DNA of 39,714 nucleotides from an uncultured Prevotella sp. (GTDB taxonomy: Bacteria > Bacteroidota > Bacteroidia > Bacteroidales > Bacteroidaceae). The DNA lies in NCBI GenBank assembly GCA_905235835.1, contig CAJONQ010000018.1, forward strand, positions 1-39,714, read 5' to 3'. Positions 1 through 9,623 of this stretch are shown in pieces. The notes beneath the pieces were generated by a model, which was not told the origin of the DNA, did no database searches, and saw only the letters and a list, made by a program, of their open reading frames with translations. The position numbers and the translations under genes are program-made. Numbering within the stretch: the stretch's first letter is position 1; every line of letters starts with the position of its first letter.

Positions 1-1
1 G

Positions 2-544
2 GAGTGTCATGGTAAACGGTATAATCGGGAGACACTGGAGGTGCGTTTCAAGGGTAAGTCGATTGCTGATGTGCTCGATATGACGATTAACCAAGCAGTG
101 GAGTTCTTCGAGAACGTCCCTGATATCCTGCGTAAGATCAAGACTATCCAGGAAGTGGGACTGGGTTATATCAAACTCGGACAATCTTCCACTACACTCA
201 GTGGTGGAGAGAGCCAGCGTGTGAAACTCGCTACCGAACTGTCGAAGAAAGATACAGGAAAGACCCTTTATATCCTCGACGAGCCTACTACTGGTCTGCA
301 TTTCGAGGACATCCGCATCCTCATGGATGTATTACAGAAACTCGTAGACCGGGGTAATACTGTCATCATCATCGAGCACAATCTCGATGTCATCAAACTT
401 GCCGACTATATCATCGATATGGGACCAGAGGGTGGCCGTAACGGTGGCACCATCCTTTCCACAGGTACGCCTGAGGATATCGCCAAGAGTAAGAAGGGTT
501 ACACTCCCAAATTCCTGAAAGAAGAGTTAAAGAGAAGCAAATGA
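2..544 (+). CDS. uvrA: UvrA excinuclease ABC subunit A, C-terminal part (partial)
   Basis: This is the last roughly 180 residues of UvrA, the damage-sensing ATPase of nucleotide excision repair; the gene begins outside the window. The reading frame is open from base 2 and begins ECHGKRYN, the end of the C-terminal zinc-hook typical of UvrA. Downstream are the ABC signature [12 protein letters not shown], the Walker B segment [11 protein letters not shown] and the H-loop segment [11 protein letters not shown], followed by DMGPEGG, which is characteristic of UvrA's second nucleotide-binding domain. It stops at TGA 542-544 and is followed by a hairpin. No defect is visible in the part present. 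The assignment is essentially certain; only the 5' portion is unseen. Confidence 0.97.
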   Translation, partial: ECHGKRYNRETLEVRFKGKSIADVLDMTINQAVEFFENVPDILRKIKTIQEVGLGYIKLGQSSTTLSGGESQRVKLATELSKKDTGKTLYILDEPTTGLHFEDIRILMDVLQKLVDRGNTVIIIEHNLDVIKLADYIIDMGPEGGRNGGTILSTGTPEDIAKSKKGYTPKFLKEELKRSK

Positions 545-548
545 AAGA

Positions 549-568
549 GGCACATCCGAAGATGTGCC
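549..568. terminator. hairpin between convergent uvrA and OMP gene
   Basis: A perfect 8-bp stem (GGCACATC / GATGTGCC) closes a 4-base loop. Read on the minus strand the loop is the very stable C(TTCG)G tetraloop. It lies between two convergent stop codons, so it can serve both genes. There is no strong T-tract on either side, so intrinsic termination is likely but not proven. Confidence 0.65.
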
Positions 569-609
569 CCCACTTAGGAAATTTATTTAACTATAATGCT
601 TTTCCCTTA

Positions 610-1134
610 TTAGAGGTTGTAGTAAACACTGAACTGGAGGTCACTACCATCAAGACCGATGTTGAAATCGTCACCCTTAGGACCATCGGTAACCTTTGAA
701 TGTATATAAGAAAGTGCACCAATCTTGGTCACAAAACTGATCTTTTCGTTCAAATTAACAGCAAGACCAGGGAACAGACCTACTCCAAAAGTGTTAGTCT
801 TAACATCACCAGCCTTGATGTAGTTGTAAGCAAGACCTAAGTCACAGAAGAGATTAACCTTCTCCCACTTTACGAAAGTATGACGGAGATAAGGAGCAAC
901 GATGAAACCATTTGTCTTCTCGTCACCAGACTTCTGGTAAGTATAACCGATACCCAGTCCTACAGCCCATTTCTCATTCAGGTTGTAACCAACCTCAGGA
1001 ACGAGTTTGAAAGTGTTGGTCTTTACATCGCCAACCTTCATGTGGTTGTAACCTACACCACCACCAACATACCACTGAGCGTTCATTGTTGTTGCCATTG
1101 CTACTGCAACGAGAGTCATCAAAATCTTTTTCAT
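610..1134 (-). CDS. small outer-membrane beta-barrel protein (porin family)
   Basis: A 174-residue protein with a Sec signal peptide (MKKILMTLVAVAMATTMNAQ, cleavage probably after NAQ). The rest is alternating polar/hydrophobic strands rich in Gly, Tyr and Asn, as in OmpX/OmpW-sized 8-strand barrels. The motif GD(V/E)KTN recurs three times (near residues 35, 70 and 113), each before a predicted strand, suggesting an internally repeated barrel hairpin. It ends in YYNL, a hydrophobic/aromatic C-terminus suited to BAM recognition. The gene stands alone, with a -7-like element upstream at 1208-1215. The specific function cannot be told from sequence. Confidence 0.8.
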   Translation of the reverse strand: MKKILMTLVAVAMATTMNAQWYVGGGVGYNHMKVGDVKTNTFKLVPEVGYNLNEKWAVGLGIGYTYQKSGDEKTNGFIVAPYLRHTFVKWEKVNLFCDLGLAYNYIKAGDVKTNTFGVGLFPGLAVNLNEKISFVTKIGALSYIHSKVTDGPKGDDFNIGLDGSDLQFSVYYNL

Positions 1135-1207
1135 AATTCTTTTTACCTTTTTAAATTAATAATTATCCTAATTTCTTGTTCCATGCAACTCTTTCTGAAT
1201 TGCGATG

Positions 1208-1215
1208 CAAAGGTA
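1208..1215 (-). promoter_or_regulatory. -7 element (TACCTTTG) for the outer-membrane protein gene
   Basis: On the minus strand this reads TACCTTTG, matching the Bacteroidota -7 consensus TAnnTTTG. It lies about 75 bp upstream of the start at 1134. No good -33 TTTG was found 19-21 bp further upstream, so the call rests on the -7 match and position. The rest of the 275-bp divergent intergenic region (1135-1409) is AT-rich with nothing else recognisable apart from the promoter at 1366. Confidence 0.45.
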
Positions 1216-1365
1216 AGCACTTTTTTCTTTCATTGTTCCTGTTATCGTACACAAAATGGTAAAAAAGGGTGTTTTAGATGACCTGTATCAAGATTTAAGG
1301 GATATTTCTGTGATATTGGTAAAGGATTCTGTAATATTTATAGATGATAATCCAGATTTTATTTG

Positions 1366-1373
1366 TACTTTTG
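1366..1373 (+). promoter_or_regulatory. -7 element (TACTTTTG) for the DUF362/TonB-receptor genes
   Basis: TACTTTTG matches the Bacteroidota -7 consensus and is followed by CAAACAG, a common context at Prevotella/Bacteroides transcription starts. It is 37 bp upstream of the ATG at 1410. A clear -33 TTTG at the expected distance is not seen. Confidence 0.5.
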
Positions 1374-1409
1374 CAAACAGTAATAAAATATAATAAGTTA
1401 TAAAGAAAT

Positions 1410-2369
1410 ATGAGAAAATTATTTGTAACTATCTGCATGACGGCTATGACGATGGGGGGCATGGCACAGTCAAAGGTGTATTTCACCAAGGAGATTACAC
1501 CCGAGTCTTTAGTAAAAATCTACAAAGCACTTGGTTGTGAGGCAAAAGGACGCGTCGCCGTCAAGATCTCTACTGGTGAAGGTGGCAACACACACTATCT
1601 GAAACCCACCCTAATCCGTCAGTTGGTGGATGAGGTGAACGGTACCATCGTAGAGTGTGCCACTGCCTACCCTGGTACTCGTATGGATCCCCAGAAACAC
1701 TGGGAGACGATTCACGACCATGGTTTCGACAGTATCTTCGCCGTTGATATCATGGATGAGTTCCATGACATCCGCATCCCCATACAGGACAAGAAACACT
1801 TAAAGTACGATATCGTTGGTGAGCATCTTGCCAATTACGACTTCATGATTAACCTTGCCCACTTCAAGGGTCATGCCATGGGCGGTTTCGGTGGTGTGAT
1901 GAAGAATGCCTCCATCGGTGTTGCCTCTACAGCTGGTAAGGCATATATCCATACAGCAGGTAAGACTGATGATGCCAAGATAGCATGGGGGCCAGACTAT
2001 CTTGCCGCTGGTAAGACACAAGACCTGTTCCTTGAGTCAATGGCAGCCGCCGCACAAGCTGTTCATAACTATTTCAATGGACGTGTTATCTACATCAACG
2101 TAATGAACAACATGTCTGTTGACTGCGACTGCGACGGTCATCCCGCCAAGCCAGAACTGCAGGATATGGGTATCATGGCATCCCTCGACCCTGTCGCTGT
2201 TGACCAGGCTTGTCTTGACAAAGTCTTCAATTACCAAGGAAAACCTGGTGATGACAACAAGCCATTGATACAGCGCATCAATCGTCAGCACGGTACCTAC
2301 ATTACAGACTATGCTGAGAAGATTGGCTTCGGCTCCAAGAAATATGAACTGATTGATCTCGACAAATAA
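1410..2369 (+). CDS. DUF362 domain protein, exported
   Basis: A 319-residue protein with an N-terminal signal peptide (cleavage near MGGMAQ-SK). The body resembles DUF362 proteins: VAVKISTGEGGN, LIRQLVDEVNGTIVECAT, and the conserved MINLAHFKGHAMGGFGGVMKN segment. Many DUF362 proteins carry two ferredoxin-type [4Fe-4S] motifs. Here no CxxCxxCxxxC is present and only a CDCDG pair (about residue 234) and a few isolated Cys remain, so a cluster of that type is not supported. It is followed after 25 bp by a TonB-dependent receptor, probably in the same transcript, which suggests a cell-envelope or nutrient-uptake role. The biochemical function of this exported form is unknown. Confidence 0.8.
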   Translation: MRKLFVTICMTAMTMGGMAQSKVYFTKEITPESLVKIYKALGCEAKGRVAVKISTGEGGNTHYLKPTLIRQLVDEVNGTIVECATAYPGTRMDPQKHWETIHDHGFDSIFAVDIMDEFHDIRIPIQDKKHLKYDIVGEHLANYDFMINLAHFKGHAMGGFGGVMKNASIGVASTAGKAYIHTAGKTDDAKIAWGPDYLAAGKTQDLFLESMAAAAQAVHNYFNGRVIYINVMNNMSVDCDCDGHPAKPELQDMGIMASLDPVAVDQACLDKVFNYQGKPGDDNKPLIQRINRQHGTYITDYAEKIGFGSKKYELIDLDK

Positions 2370-2394
2370 TTTATTTAACCAACACATTATACAA

Positions 2395-4266
2395 ATGAAA
2401 CTAAGGATTATAACTACCATACTTACAGGTCTCACTGTAGGTATGAACGCTTTTGCACAAACGGACTCCCTGCAACTGCAGGAAGTCGTGGTAACGGGTA
2501 CACGTAACGCTACCGATGTGCGTTACCTGCCTATGACAGTTAATGTGATAGGTCGTGAGAAACTCACCGAGCAGTATCAGACCAATATTCTGCCCACTGC
2601 AGTCCAACAGGTTCCCGGTCTGATGGTCACCAACCGCTCCATGTTCGGCTATGGTGTCTCTGGTGGTGCTGCAGGCGGTATTAACTTACGTGGTATCGCT
2701 GGTGGTAGTGGACAACTGATGGTACTTATCGATGGACACCCCCAATATCAAGGCATATATGGACACCCCATCTCTGACAGTTACCAGACACTGCTGGCAG
2801 AACGTGTGGAGGTGTTGCGTGGACCAGCCTCCGTGCTCTACGGCTCTAATGCGATGGGGGGGGTACTGAATATCGTAACACGGGGGATGCATCAAGACGG
2901 CGTCCGCACACAAATCAACCTTGGGGCAGGTAGCTACGGCACCATACAGGCAGAAGCGTCTAACCAGATACGCAGTGGTAAATTCTCCAGTACCGTTGCC
3001 GCACAATATGGACGTACAGACAACCATCGTCCACGAATGGGCTTCGAACAATATGGCGGATATTTGAAACTGGGTTACGATTTCAATGCACATTGGAATG
3101 CTTATGTGGATGCGAACATCACCCATTTTAATGCCAGCCAGCCTGGCAGCGTCTCTTCTCCACTCTACGATGCTGACCAATGGATTACGCGTGGCATGGT
3201 CTCTGCAGCTCTCGAGAATCACTATGGAAAGACCAGTGGTGGTCTGAGTGTCTACACGAATTTCGGACGACATAAGATTGACGATGGCACTGCCGATCCC
3301 ACAAAGCCAACAGCTCGCTATTTCCGTTCGAAAGATGCCTTGACAGGTATCTCCTTTTATCAGAGTGCCCAACTATTTGAAGGTAACCGCACCACGGTAG
3401 GTATAGACTACCAACACATATATGGCAATGCCTACTATACCTCTAAAGAGACAGGAGAGATACTTGACACGCCAAACAAACAGAGTGGAAAGTCTTATCG
3501 TAACGAGATAGCGGGGTATATCGACTTCCGTCAGGACATTACATCATGGTTAACACTTGACGCAGGTATCCGTCTCGACCACCATAGCATCACAGGTACG
3601 GAATGGATTCCGCAAGGTGGTATCGTCATCCGACCAATGGACACCGGTGAGTTGAAAGCGATGGTTAGTAAGGGTTTCCGCAATCCTACAATGCGTGAGA
3701 TGTATCTCTACCCTCCTTCAAATACAGAACTGAAGCCTGAGCGTATCATGAATTATGAACTGGCATGGAAACATCGTCTCTGTGCTTTCACATACGGTGC
3801 TAACATCTTCTATTTGAAAGGGGATAACCTAATACAGACGATGCCCATTGACGGCAAGCCTCGCAACGTGAACACTGGGGAGGTGGAGAATTATGGTGCA
3901 GAACTGGAGGCTGCCTTTCGCATTAACAGCCACTGGAACCTATCCACTAATCATTCGTTCCTTCACATGAAAAACCATGTCCTTGGAGCTCCTCAGTACA
4001 AAGGATTCCTTGGTGCTGACTTCCGCCAATGCTGCTGGAATGTCATCGTTGGATTGCAATATGTCAATGGGCTCTATACGCAAGTGGGTGATGATGAGCA
4101 GAAGGAGAATTTCCTGTTGCTCAATACCACAGTCAGCTATCAAGTGCTGAAGAACCTAAGACTCTGGATACGAGGTGAGAACCTACTGGCACAAAAATAT
4201 GAGTACAACCTCGGTTATCCCATGCCTCGTGCTACCTTCATGGGAGGTATTAACTGGAACTTCTAA
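2395..4266 (+). CDS. TonB-dependent outer-membrane receptor
   Basis: A 623-residue receptor. The start chosen is ATG 2395, because it gives a clean signal peptide (MKLRIITTILTGLTVGMNAFAQ); an upstream in-frame ATG at 2353 lies inside the preceding gene. After the signal come a TonB box (LQEVVVTGTR), a plug domain (about residues 40-150, with INLRGIAGGSGQLMVLIDG and VEVLRGPASVLYGSNAMGGVLNIVT) and a 22-strand-type barrel ending in GGINWNF with terminal Phe. It lacks the carboxypeptidase-like N-terminal domain of SusC, so it belongs to the siderophore/haem/cobalamin-type receptors; the ligand cannot be told. It is paired with the upstream DUF362 gene. Confidence 0.92.
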   Translation: MKLRIITTILTGLTVGMNAFAQTDSLQLQEVVVTGTRNATDVRYLPMTVNVIGREKLTEQYQTNILPTAVQQVPGLMVTNRSMFGYGVSGGAAGGINLRGIAGGSGQLMVLIDGHPQYQGIYGHPISDSYQTLLAERVEVLRGPASVLYGSNAMGGVLNIVTRGMHQDGVRTQINLGAGSYGTIQAEASNQIRSGKFSSTVAAQYGRTDNHRPRMGFEQYGGYLKLGYDFNAHWNAYVDANITHFNASQPGSVSSPLYDADQWITRGMVSAALENHYGKTSGGLSVYTNFGRHKIDDGTADPTKPTARYFRSKDALTGISFYQSAQLFEGNRTTVGIDYQHIYGNAYYTSKETGEILDTPNKQSGKSYRNEIAGYIDFRQDITSWLTLDAGIRLDHHSITGTEWIPQGGIVIRPMDTGELKAMVSKGFRNPTMREMYLYPPSNTELKPERIMNYELAWKHRLCAFTYGANIFYLKGDNLIQTMPIDGKPRNVNTGEVENYGAELEAAFRINSHWNLSTNHSFLHMKNHVLGAPQYKGFLGADFRQCCWNVIVGLQYVNGLYTQVGDDEQKENFLLLNTTVSYQVLKNLRLWIRGENLLAQKYEYNLGYPMPRATFMGGINWNF

Positions 4267-4278
4267 TCTCCCTAATAC

Positions 4279-4319
4279 AAGAGAGAGGGTGCACTCCAGA
4301 AGAATGCACCCTCTCTCTT
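4279..4319. terminator. strong bidirectional terminator between TonB receptor and nuoN
   Basis: A perfect 15-bp stem (4279-4293 with 4305-4319) with an 11-base loop lies between two convergent stop codons. The T-rich end on the plus strand and the A-rich 5' flank allow rho-independent termination in both directions. It marks the 3' end of the nuo operon. Confidence 0.88.
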
Positions 4320-4339
4320 TATCTGATATTGACACCTTA

Positions 4340-5794
4340 TTATATAATAGAGGCATTATACAACCAGTCGTAAATGCAAGAGCAAATACCGAACAGTACG
4401 ATACCTGCCGTGCAAACCGCAAGAGCAAGACGGGTATAACTATCTGTCTTGAAGGTTGGCAACGGATTCTCTGACGATTTGATATACATCGCCTTGACGA
4501 TTAACAGATAGTAGTAGAGTGACACTACCGTGTTAATCAATGCGATGAACACCACGAAATAAGCCCAGAAAGACCCCTGCTGCGCTGCTGCCATGAAGAC
4601 GAAGAACTTCGAGAACATACCGGCAAACGGAGGAATACCAGCCAACGAGAACAAAGCAAGTGTCATCAGGAAGGCAAGCTTCGGATTAGTCTGGTAGAAT
4701 CCATCATAACTATTCATCATCGTCGTACCATCATTATTCTGCTCAACAGTGGAGATAACCGTGAAGACTGCCATATTGGCAACAACATACACTAAAATAT
4801 AATACATCAGTGCTGCCATACCAGCCTGACTACTTCCAACCACAGCAAGCATGATATAACCGGCTTGGGAGATTGAGCTGAACGCCATGAAACGTTTCAA
4901 CTCCTTCTGACGGATAGCAAAGAGGTTGGCAATAGTGATACTCAGAACTATGACGATATAAAGCATATACTCCCAATACTCGGTAAGTGGAGCGAAAACC
5001 TTCATCAGGATAGCCATCAACGCAAAGGCTGCGGCACCCTTAGAAACAACACTCAGATAACCAGTAACAGGTGTGGGAGCTCCCTCGTAGGTGTCTGCTG
5101 TCCAGAAATGGAAAGGAACGAGAGAGAGTTTAAAGCCTAAACCGCTAAAGAAAAACACCAATCCCATGATAAGCATCGGCACTTGACTCTTATACTGAGT
5201 GAAGAAAGCTATACGCTGCATCACATCATCGAAATAGAGTGTACCCGTTGAACCATAGATGAACGAGATACCATATAACATCACAGCACTAGAGAAAGTG
5301 GCAGTGATGATATACTTGGCTGCACCCTCTGAAGAGTTCTTCTTCATCTTATCAAAAGCAACAAGACATGCCATCGGCACACTTGCCATCTCCAATCCGA
5401 GGAAGAACATCAGGAAATTGCCGCTGGATACCATGATGAACATACCCAACAGGGTGGAGGCTACTAACTCGTAGAACTCACCTACCCGCTTGCTCGCCTC
5501 ATTCTTCAACCAAGGCTGAGCCATGATTATCACCACCAAAGCTCCTAAGGTCAGGATCACCTTCATCACATTAGCAGCCTGAGTAGCCACATACATACCA
5601 CCGAAGGCTACTGAAGGAACAGCAAACGCACATGCCACCAACTGGGCACACATCAACAAAGGAACAAAGACACCCATCGTCTTCACCTTTACTTCTCTTT
5701 CCCTACTGCACGTCATGTCAGCAAAGAACACAAGAATCAGAATCACTACGAGGGTTGCCTCGGGAATCATATGTAAGAATTGTCCGTAATTCAT
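4340..5794 (-). CDS. nuoN: NADH-quinone oxidoreductase-type complex I, subunit N
   Basis: 484 residues and about 14 transmembrane helices; one of three antiporter-like proton-translocating subunits of complex I. The family segment LVPFHFWTADTYEGAPTP followed by VTGYLSVVSKGAA is the TM7-8 region with the conserved Lys. It is the last gene of the operon, starting 17 bp after the nuoM stop behind an unusually good Shine-Dalgarno sequence and ending just before the terminator at 4279-4319. Length is normal for the family and no defect is visible. Confidence 0.96.
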   Translation of the reverse strand: MNYGQFLHMIPEATLVVILILVFFADMTCSREREVKVKTMGVFVPLLMCAQLVACAFAVPSVAFGGMYVATQAANVMKVILTLGALVVIIMAQPWLKNEASKRVGEFYELVASTLLGMFIMVSSGNFLMFFLGLEMASVPMACLVAFDKMKKNSSEGAAKYIITATFSSAVMLYGISFIYGSTGTLYFDDVMQRIAFFTQYKSQVPMLIMGLVFFFSGLGFKLSLVPFHFWTADTYEGAPTPVTGYLSVVSKGAAAFALMAILMKVFAPLTEYWEYMLYIVIVLSITIANLFAIRQKELKRFMAFSSISQAGYIMLAVVGSSQAGMAALMYYILVYVVANMAVFTVISTVEQNNDGTTMMNSYDGFYQTNPKLAFLMTLALFSLAGIPPFAGMFSKFFVFMAAAQQGSFWAYFVVFIALINTVVSLYYYLLIVKAMYIKSSENPLPTFKTDSYTRLALAVCTAGIVLFGICSCIYDWLYNASII

Positions 5795-5802
5795 AACTTT
5801 AA

Positions 5803-5808
5803 CCTCCT
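5803..5808 (-). promoter_or_regulatory. Shine-Dalgarno AGGAGG before nuoN
   Basis: The minus strand reads AGGAGG eight bases before the nuoN ATG. Bacteroidota genes usually lack such sequences and rely on A-rich leaders, as most genes in this window do, so the full-strength motif stands out. It also fixes the nuoN start at 5794. Confidence 0.7.
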
Positions 5809-5811
5809 TTT

Positions 5812-7293
5812 TTAAATGATGTTAGCCAAAATAGGACCTACTGCATCAGAGATAACGTTGCTTGCCCACAAGGGGAACAGACCGAGACCTGCTACGCAAG
5901 CGATGAGGCAGATAACGGCAACACGCTCATCCCATGTGGCATCTGTCAACTCCAGATAATGCTTATTCTTAACCTCACCATAGAGGATCTTACCTACCAC
6001 ACGGAGGATATAGACCGCCGTCACGACAATAGAGGTACAAGCAATAATGGTGGCGACACGATGGAACGTGTCGGGATTCTGGAACGAGCCAACGAAGATG
6101 GTCATCTCAGCGATGAAGCCCGAGAAGCCTGGCAAACCAAGGTTGGCTAGACCTGCCACCACATAACCAACAGCAAGGAATGGCATAATCTTCATCAGAC
6201 CATCCAAGTAACGGATATCACGGGTATGGGTACGACCGTAAATCATACCGATGAGAGCAAAGAAGAGTGCCGTCATCAGACCGTGAGACAACATCTGCAG
6301 GATAGCACCCGTACATGAAGTCTTGGTCATCATCAACAAGGCAAAGAGCACCAAGCCACAGTGTGACACAGAAGAATAGGCATTGATATACTTCAAATCG
6401 GTCTGTACACAAGCGGAGAAAGCACCATACACCACAGAGATGGTAGTCAGAATCAGGAATATCCATGCCAACTCATTAGCCGCATCCGGTAACAGATACA
6501 TCGCAACACGGAAACAGCCATAGCCTCCCAGTTTCATCAATACGCCAGCATGCAACATAGAAACAGCTGTAGGCGCTGAGGCATGACCATCAGGAGACCA
6601 TGTGTGGAAGGGGAACAAAGCACCTAACACACCGAAACCAATGAAGATAAAGGGGAAGAACACTTTCTGTGTCTCAACTGGGATATTGTGCATAGCGGCA
6701 ATCTCGTTGACATTCATTGTCGTGGCACCACTATAATAATAGATACCCAGAATACCGAGAATCAGCAATGCAGAGCCTCCCATCAGCATCAGAGTCAGCT
6801 TCATGGCGGCATACTCTTTATTACCACTTCCCCATACACCAATCAACAGGTACATAGGAATCAACGCCACCTCATAGAACATGAACATCGTGAACATGTC
6901 AGTGCAGATGAAGAAGCCATATACACCAGTAGAAAGGAGGGTGAACCAAAGGAAATACTCTTTCGTCATCGGCTTCAACTGCCAAGAGGCGAACGTTCCT
7001 GTGAATACGATAATACTCGACAATAACAGCATCACCACAGATATACCATCAACACCGACCGAATAGGCAATGTTCAATGGTTTGAACCAAGGCATGGATG
7101 CGGCAAGCAGCATCACATCAGTATTGCCTGCCGCACGCTGTTGGATGAAATAGATGGTCAGCCATATAGACAGGGCAAGCAAGCACGAGGCACCAGCCAC
7201 CATCACGCCACGCACCTGATGAAGGTTCTTGGCTAGCCAAAGACCTAACAACATCAGGGCTGGAATGCAAACAAATAAACTTAATATATTCAT
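5812..7293 (-). CDS. nuoM: complex I subunit M
   Basis: 493 residues, antiporter-like membrane subunit. The start MNILSLF at 7293 is chosen because the longer reading frame (from 7368) would overlap nuoL by 52 bp with a non-hydrophobic extension; AAAGAAAT precedes the chosen ATG. Family landmarks are MFMFYEVALIPMYLLIG (conserved TM5 Glu), LFPFHTWSPDGHASAPTAVS and MLHAGVLMKLGGYG (conserved Lys). It lies 23 bp downstream of nuoL and 17 bp upstream of nuoN. Confidence 0.95.
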   Translation of the reverse strand: MNILSLFVCIPALMLLGLWLAKNLHQVRGVMVAGASCLLALSIWLTIYFIQQRAAGNTDVMLLAASMPWFKPLNIAYSVGVDGISVVMLLLSSIIVFTGTFASWQLKPMTKEYFLWFTLLSTGVYGFFICTDMFTMFMFYEVALIPMYLLIGVWGSGNKEYAAMKLTLMLMGGSALLILGILGIYYYSGATTMNVNEIAAMHNIPVETQKVFFPFIFIGFGVLGALFPFHTWSPDGHASAPTAVSMLHAGVLMKLGGYGCFRVAMYLLPDAANELAWIFLILTTISVVYGAFSACVQTDLKYINAYSSVSHCGLVLFALLMMTKTSCTGAILQMLSHGLMTALFFALIGMIYGRTHTRDIRYLDGLMKIMPFLAVGYVVAGLANLGLPGFSGFIAEMTIFVGSFQNPDTFHRVATIIACTSIVVTAVYILRVVGKILYGEVKNKHYLELTDATWDERVAVICLIACVAGLGLFPLWASNVISDAVGPILANII

Positions 7294-7316
7294 TTTCGAT
7301 ATTTCTTTTTTAGTGA

Positions 7317-9314
7317 CTATATTGCCAATAGGATTAAAGTTAATGCGACTGTGCCTGTCAGGAACCATACAGCATAATGACGGACATCACCACTCTGCCA
7401 AGGACGGATAGACTCACCAGCCTCGTTGGCTCCCCATGCAAGGAAGTTGAAGGTGCCGTCAACAACATGACGGTCAAACCATGCAATAGGTGTAGAGACA
7501 CAACGGAAGATAATACGGTGAGTGACATACTGCCATATCTCATCTTGATAGAAACGCTTATAGGCTGCCTGATGCAGACGTGGGAACTGTTTATACAGAC
7601 GGTCCGCAATCGGCTGGCTCTCTCCTTTATAAATATAAGTGGCAAGACAGATACTCAGAATAGCGATGACTGTAGAGGTCAAAGCAATCTGTGTGTCAAA
7701 GTGGATGGTGTAGTTAGTACCTGCGGCAGACACAAACTGACCGAACGAACCACCCCAACCTGTAAAACCTGCAATGGTGGTATAGATACCAACACCCATC
7801 GTAATCACACAAAGTACAATCAACGGAATAGTCATGGTTGCCGGTGCCTCATGAGGTGTATGATGCTCATGAGCCTCCTTGTTCTCTGTACCCCAAAAGA
7901 TTCCGTAGTACAAGCGGAACATATAAAATGCCGTCATAGCAGCAATACCCGTCATAATCCATCCTACAACAGGACTGTAAGCGAAACATGCTGTGATAAT
8001 CTCATCCTTTGAACTGAAACCGGAGAAGAATGGTATACCGGCAATCGCCAGACAGGAGATCAGGAATGTGATATGCGTAATTGGCATATATTTGCGTAAA
8101 CCTCCCATCAATGCCATCTCATTGGAGTGGACTGCATGGATAATACAACCAGCGCCCAAGAACAGACATGCCTTGAACATGGCGTGGGTAAACAGATGGA
8201 ACATACCTGCCATAAAACCTAACTGCGCATGATTGTCAAGTACTGCCTCATGACCTGGAAGTGACACGCCAAGAGCAACCATCATAAACGCAATCTGTGA
8301 GATTGTTGAGAAGGCAAGCACACGTTTGATATCACTCTGGGCACAGGCAACTGCCGCAGCGTAGAAGGCTGTGAACACACCAACCCATACAACAATACTC
8401 AACTGTGGCTGAGCATACTCAATCCACAAGGGGAACATACGGGCAATCTGGAAAACACCAGCAACCACCATCGTGGCAGCATGAATCAACGCACTGACAG
8501 GTGTAGGACCCTCCATGGCATCTGGCAACCAGATATGCAAGGGGAACATGGCACTCTTACCAGCACCACCAATAAACATCAGTACCAAGGCGGTCGGCAA
8601 GATAAAGCCACCTGCGGCAATCGCTTTCGCTGCATTACCCTCGATAAACGGAGTCGTTCCTACTCCCATCTGGATATCTCCTGCAAAGGAGAAACTGAAT
8701 GAGTCAGTATAATAGCCAAAGAGCAGAATACCAATGAGGAAGAACATATCCGCAAAACGTGTCACTATGAATGCCTTCTTTGAGGCCGCAATAGCTGGTT
8801 TCAACGGATAGTAGAATCCTATTAGCAGATAAGAGGATACACCTACCAATTCCCAGAACGTGTACATCTGGAAGATGTTCGTGGCTACCACCAATCCCAA
8901 CATTGACATGGTGAAAAGACTCAGGAAAGCATAGTAACGCTGGAAGCCTTTCTCACCGTGCATATAACCGAAAGAATAAATATGCACCATCAATGAGACG
9001 GTCGAAATGACAATGAGCATCATCACCGAGATGGAATCCAAGAGGATACCCATATCGAAATGCAGATTGCCCAACGGTAACCATGTGAAATTATAAGGAA
9101 CCACGGTAGCGAAAGTACCATCAGCAAGACGGTCAGCCCCAAAATAGGCGAATGCCGTCAAGTATGACAATACCGTTACCAGTCCCAACGATGTTGTACC
9201 TATAAGACCTGCTGTCTTATGGGACATCTTCATACCAGCCAACGCAAGTATCACAAACGAGAGCGCAGGCAGTAGAAGGATTAGAAATGAATAACTATAT
9301 ATCTCCATAACCAT
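7317..9314 (-). CDS. nuoL: complex I subunit L
   Basis: 665 residues, the distal antiporter-like subunit with the C-terminal extension that forms the lateral helix along the membrane arm. Landmarks are FWELVGVSSYLLIGFYY (conserved Glu), GGAGKSAMFPLHIWLPDA (conserved Lys), MEGPTPVSALIHAATMV, and a charged His-rich loop (EAHEHHTPHEAP, about residue 485). Its first ATG follows the nuoK TAA with no spacer; a second ATG at 9308 is an alternative start. Confidence 0.96.
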   Translation of the reverse strand: MVMEIYSYSFLILLLPALSFVILALAGMKMSHKTAGLIGTTSLGLVTVLSYLTAFAYFGADRLADGTFATVVPYNFTWLPLGNLHFDMGILLDSISVMMLIVISTVSLMVHIYSFGYMHGEKGFQRYYAFLSLFTMSMLGLVVATNIFQMYTFWELVGVSSYLLIGFYYPLKPAIAASKKAFIVTRFADMFFLIGILLFGYYTDSFSFSFAGDIQMGVGTTPFIEGNAAKAIAAGGFILPTALVLMFIGGAGKSAMFPLHIWLPDAMEGPTPVSALIHAATMVVAGVFQIARMFPLWIEYAQPQLSIVVWVGVFTAFYAAAVACAQSDIKRVLAFSTISQIAFMMVALGVSLPGHEAVLDNHAQLGFMAGMFHLFTHAMFKACLFLGAGCIIHAVHSNEMALMGGLRKYMPITHITFLISCLAIAGIPFFSGFSSKDEIITACFAYSPVVGWIMTGIAAMTAFYMFRLYYGIFWGTENKEAHEHHTPHEAPATMTIPLIVLCVITMGVGIYTTIAGFTGWGGSFGQFVSAAGTNYTIHFDTQIALTSTVIAILSICLATYIYKGESQPIADRLYKQFPRLHQAAYKRFYQDEIWQYVTHRIIFRCVSTPIAWFDRHVVDGTFNFLAWGANEAGESIRPWQSGDVRHYAVWFLTGTVALTLILLAI

Positions 9315-9623
9315 TTACCATTTCATATTCTTAATACTGTCAACGGTATCGCTCTTGAAATTGCGATATACATTGATGATAATTGCAATAGCCACAGCAC
9401 ATTCTGCTGCACATACTCCAATAGCGAAGAGGGTCATAAACATACCCTCCATAGAGCCAGGATAGAGCAGACGATTGAATGCGGCAAAATTGATATCAAC
9501 GGCATTGAGTACCAGCTCAACAGAGATAAGCATGGCAATCAAATTACGACGGGTAATAAAACCGAAGACACCAATGAAGAACAGGAGTGCACTAAGCACA
9601 AAATAACATTCTACAGGTACCAT
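9315..9623 (-). CDS. nuoK: complex I subunit K
   Basis: 102 residues and three transmembrane helices. The two membrane-embedded Glu typical of NuoK are present: one in ISVELVLNAVDINF and one in CAAECAVAIAI. The start codon overlaps the nuoJ stop by one base (TAATG), implying translational coupling. Normal length. Confidence 0.96.
   Translation of the reverse strand: MVPVECYFVLSALLFFIGVFGFITRRNLIAMLISVELVLNAVDINFAAFNRLLYPGSMEGMFMTLFAIGVCAAECAVAIAIIINVYRNFKSDTVDSIKNMKW

Noticed and set aside
2686..3372. 228-codon antisense reading frame inside the TonB receptor gene
   Set aside because: It is a shadow of a strongly supported receptor gene and has no recognisable features.
5812..7368. Longer NuoM starting at 7368
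   Set aside because: The additional 25 residues are polar, overlap nuoL and precede the expected hydrophobic first helix; ATG 7293 is better.
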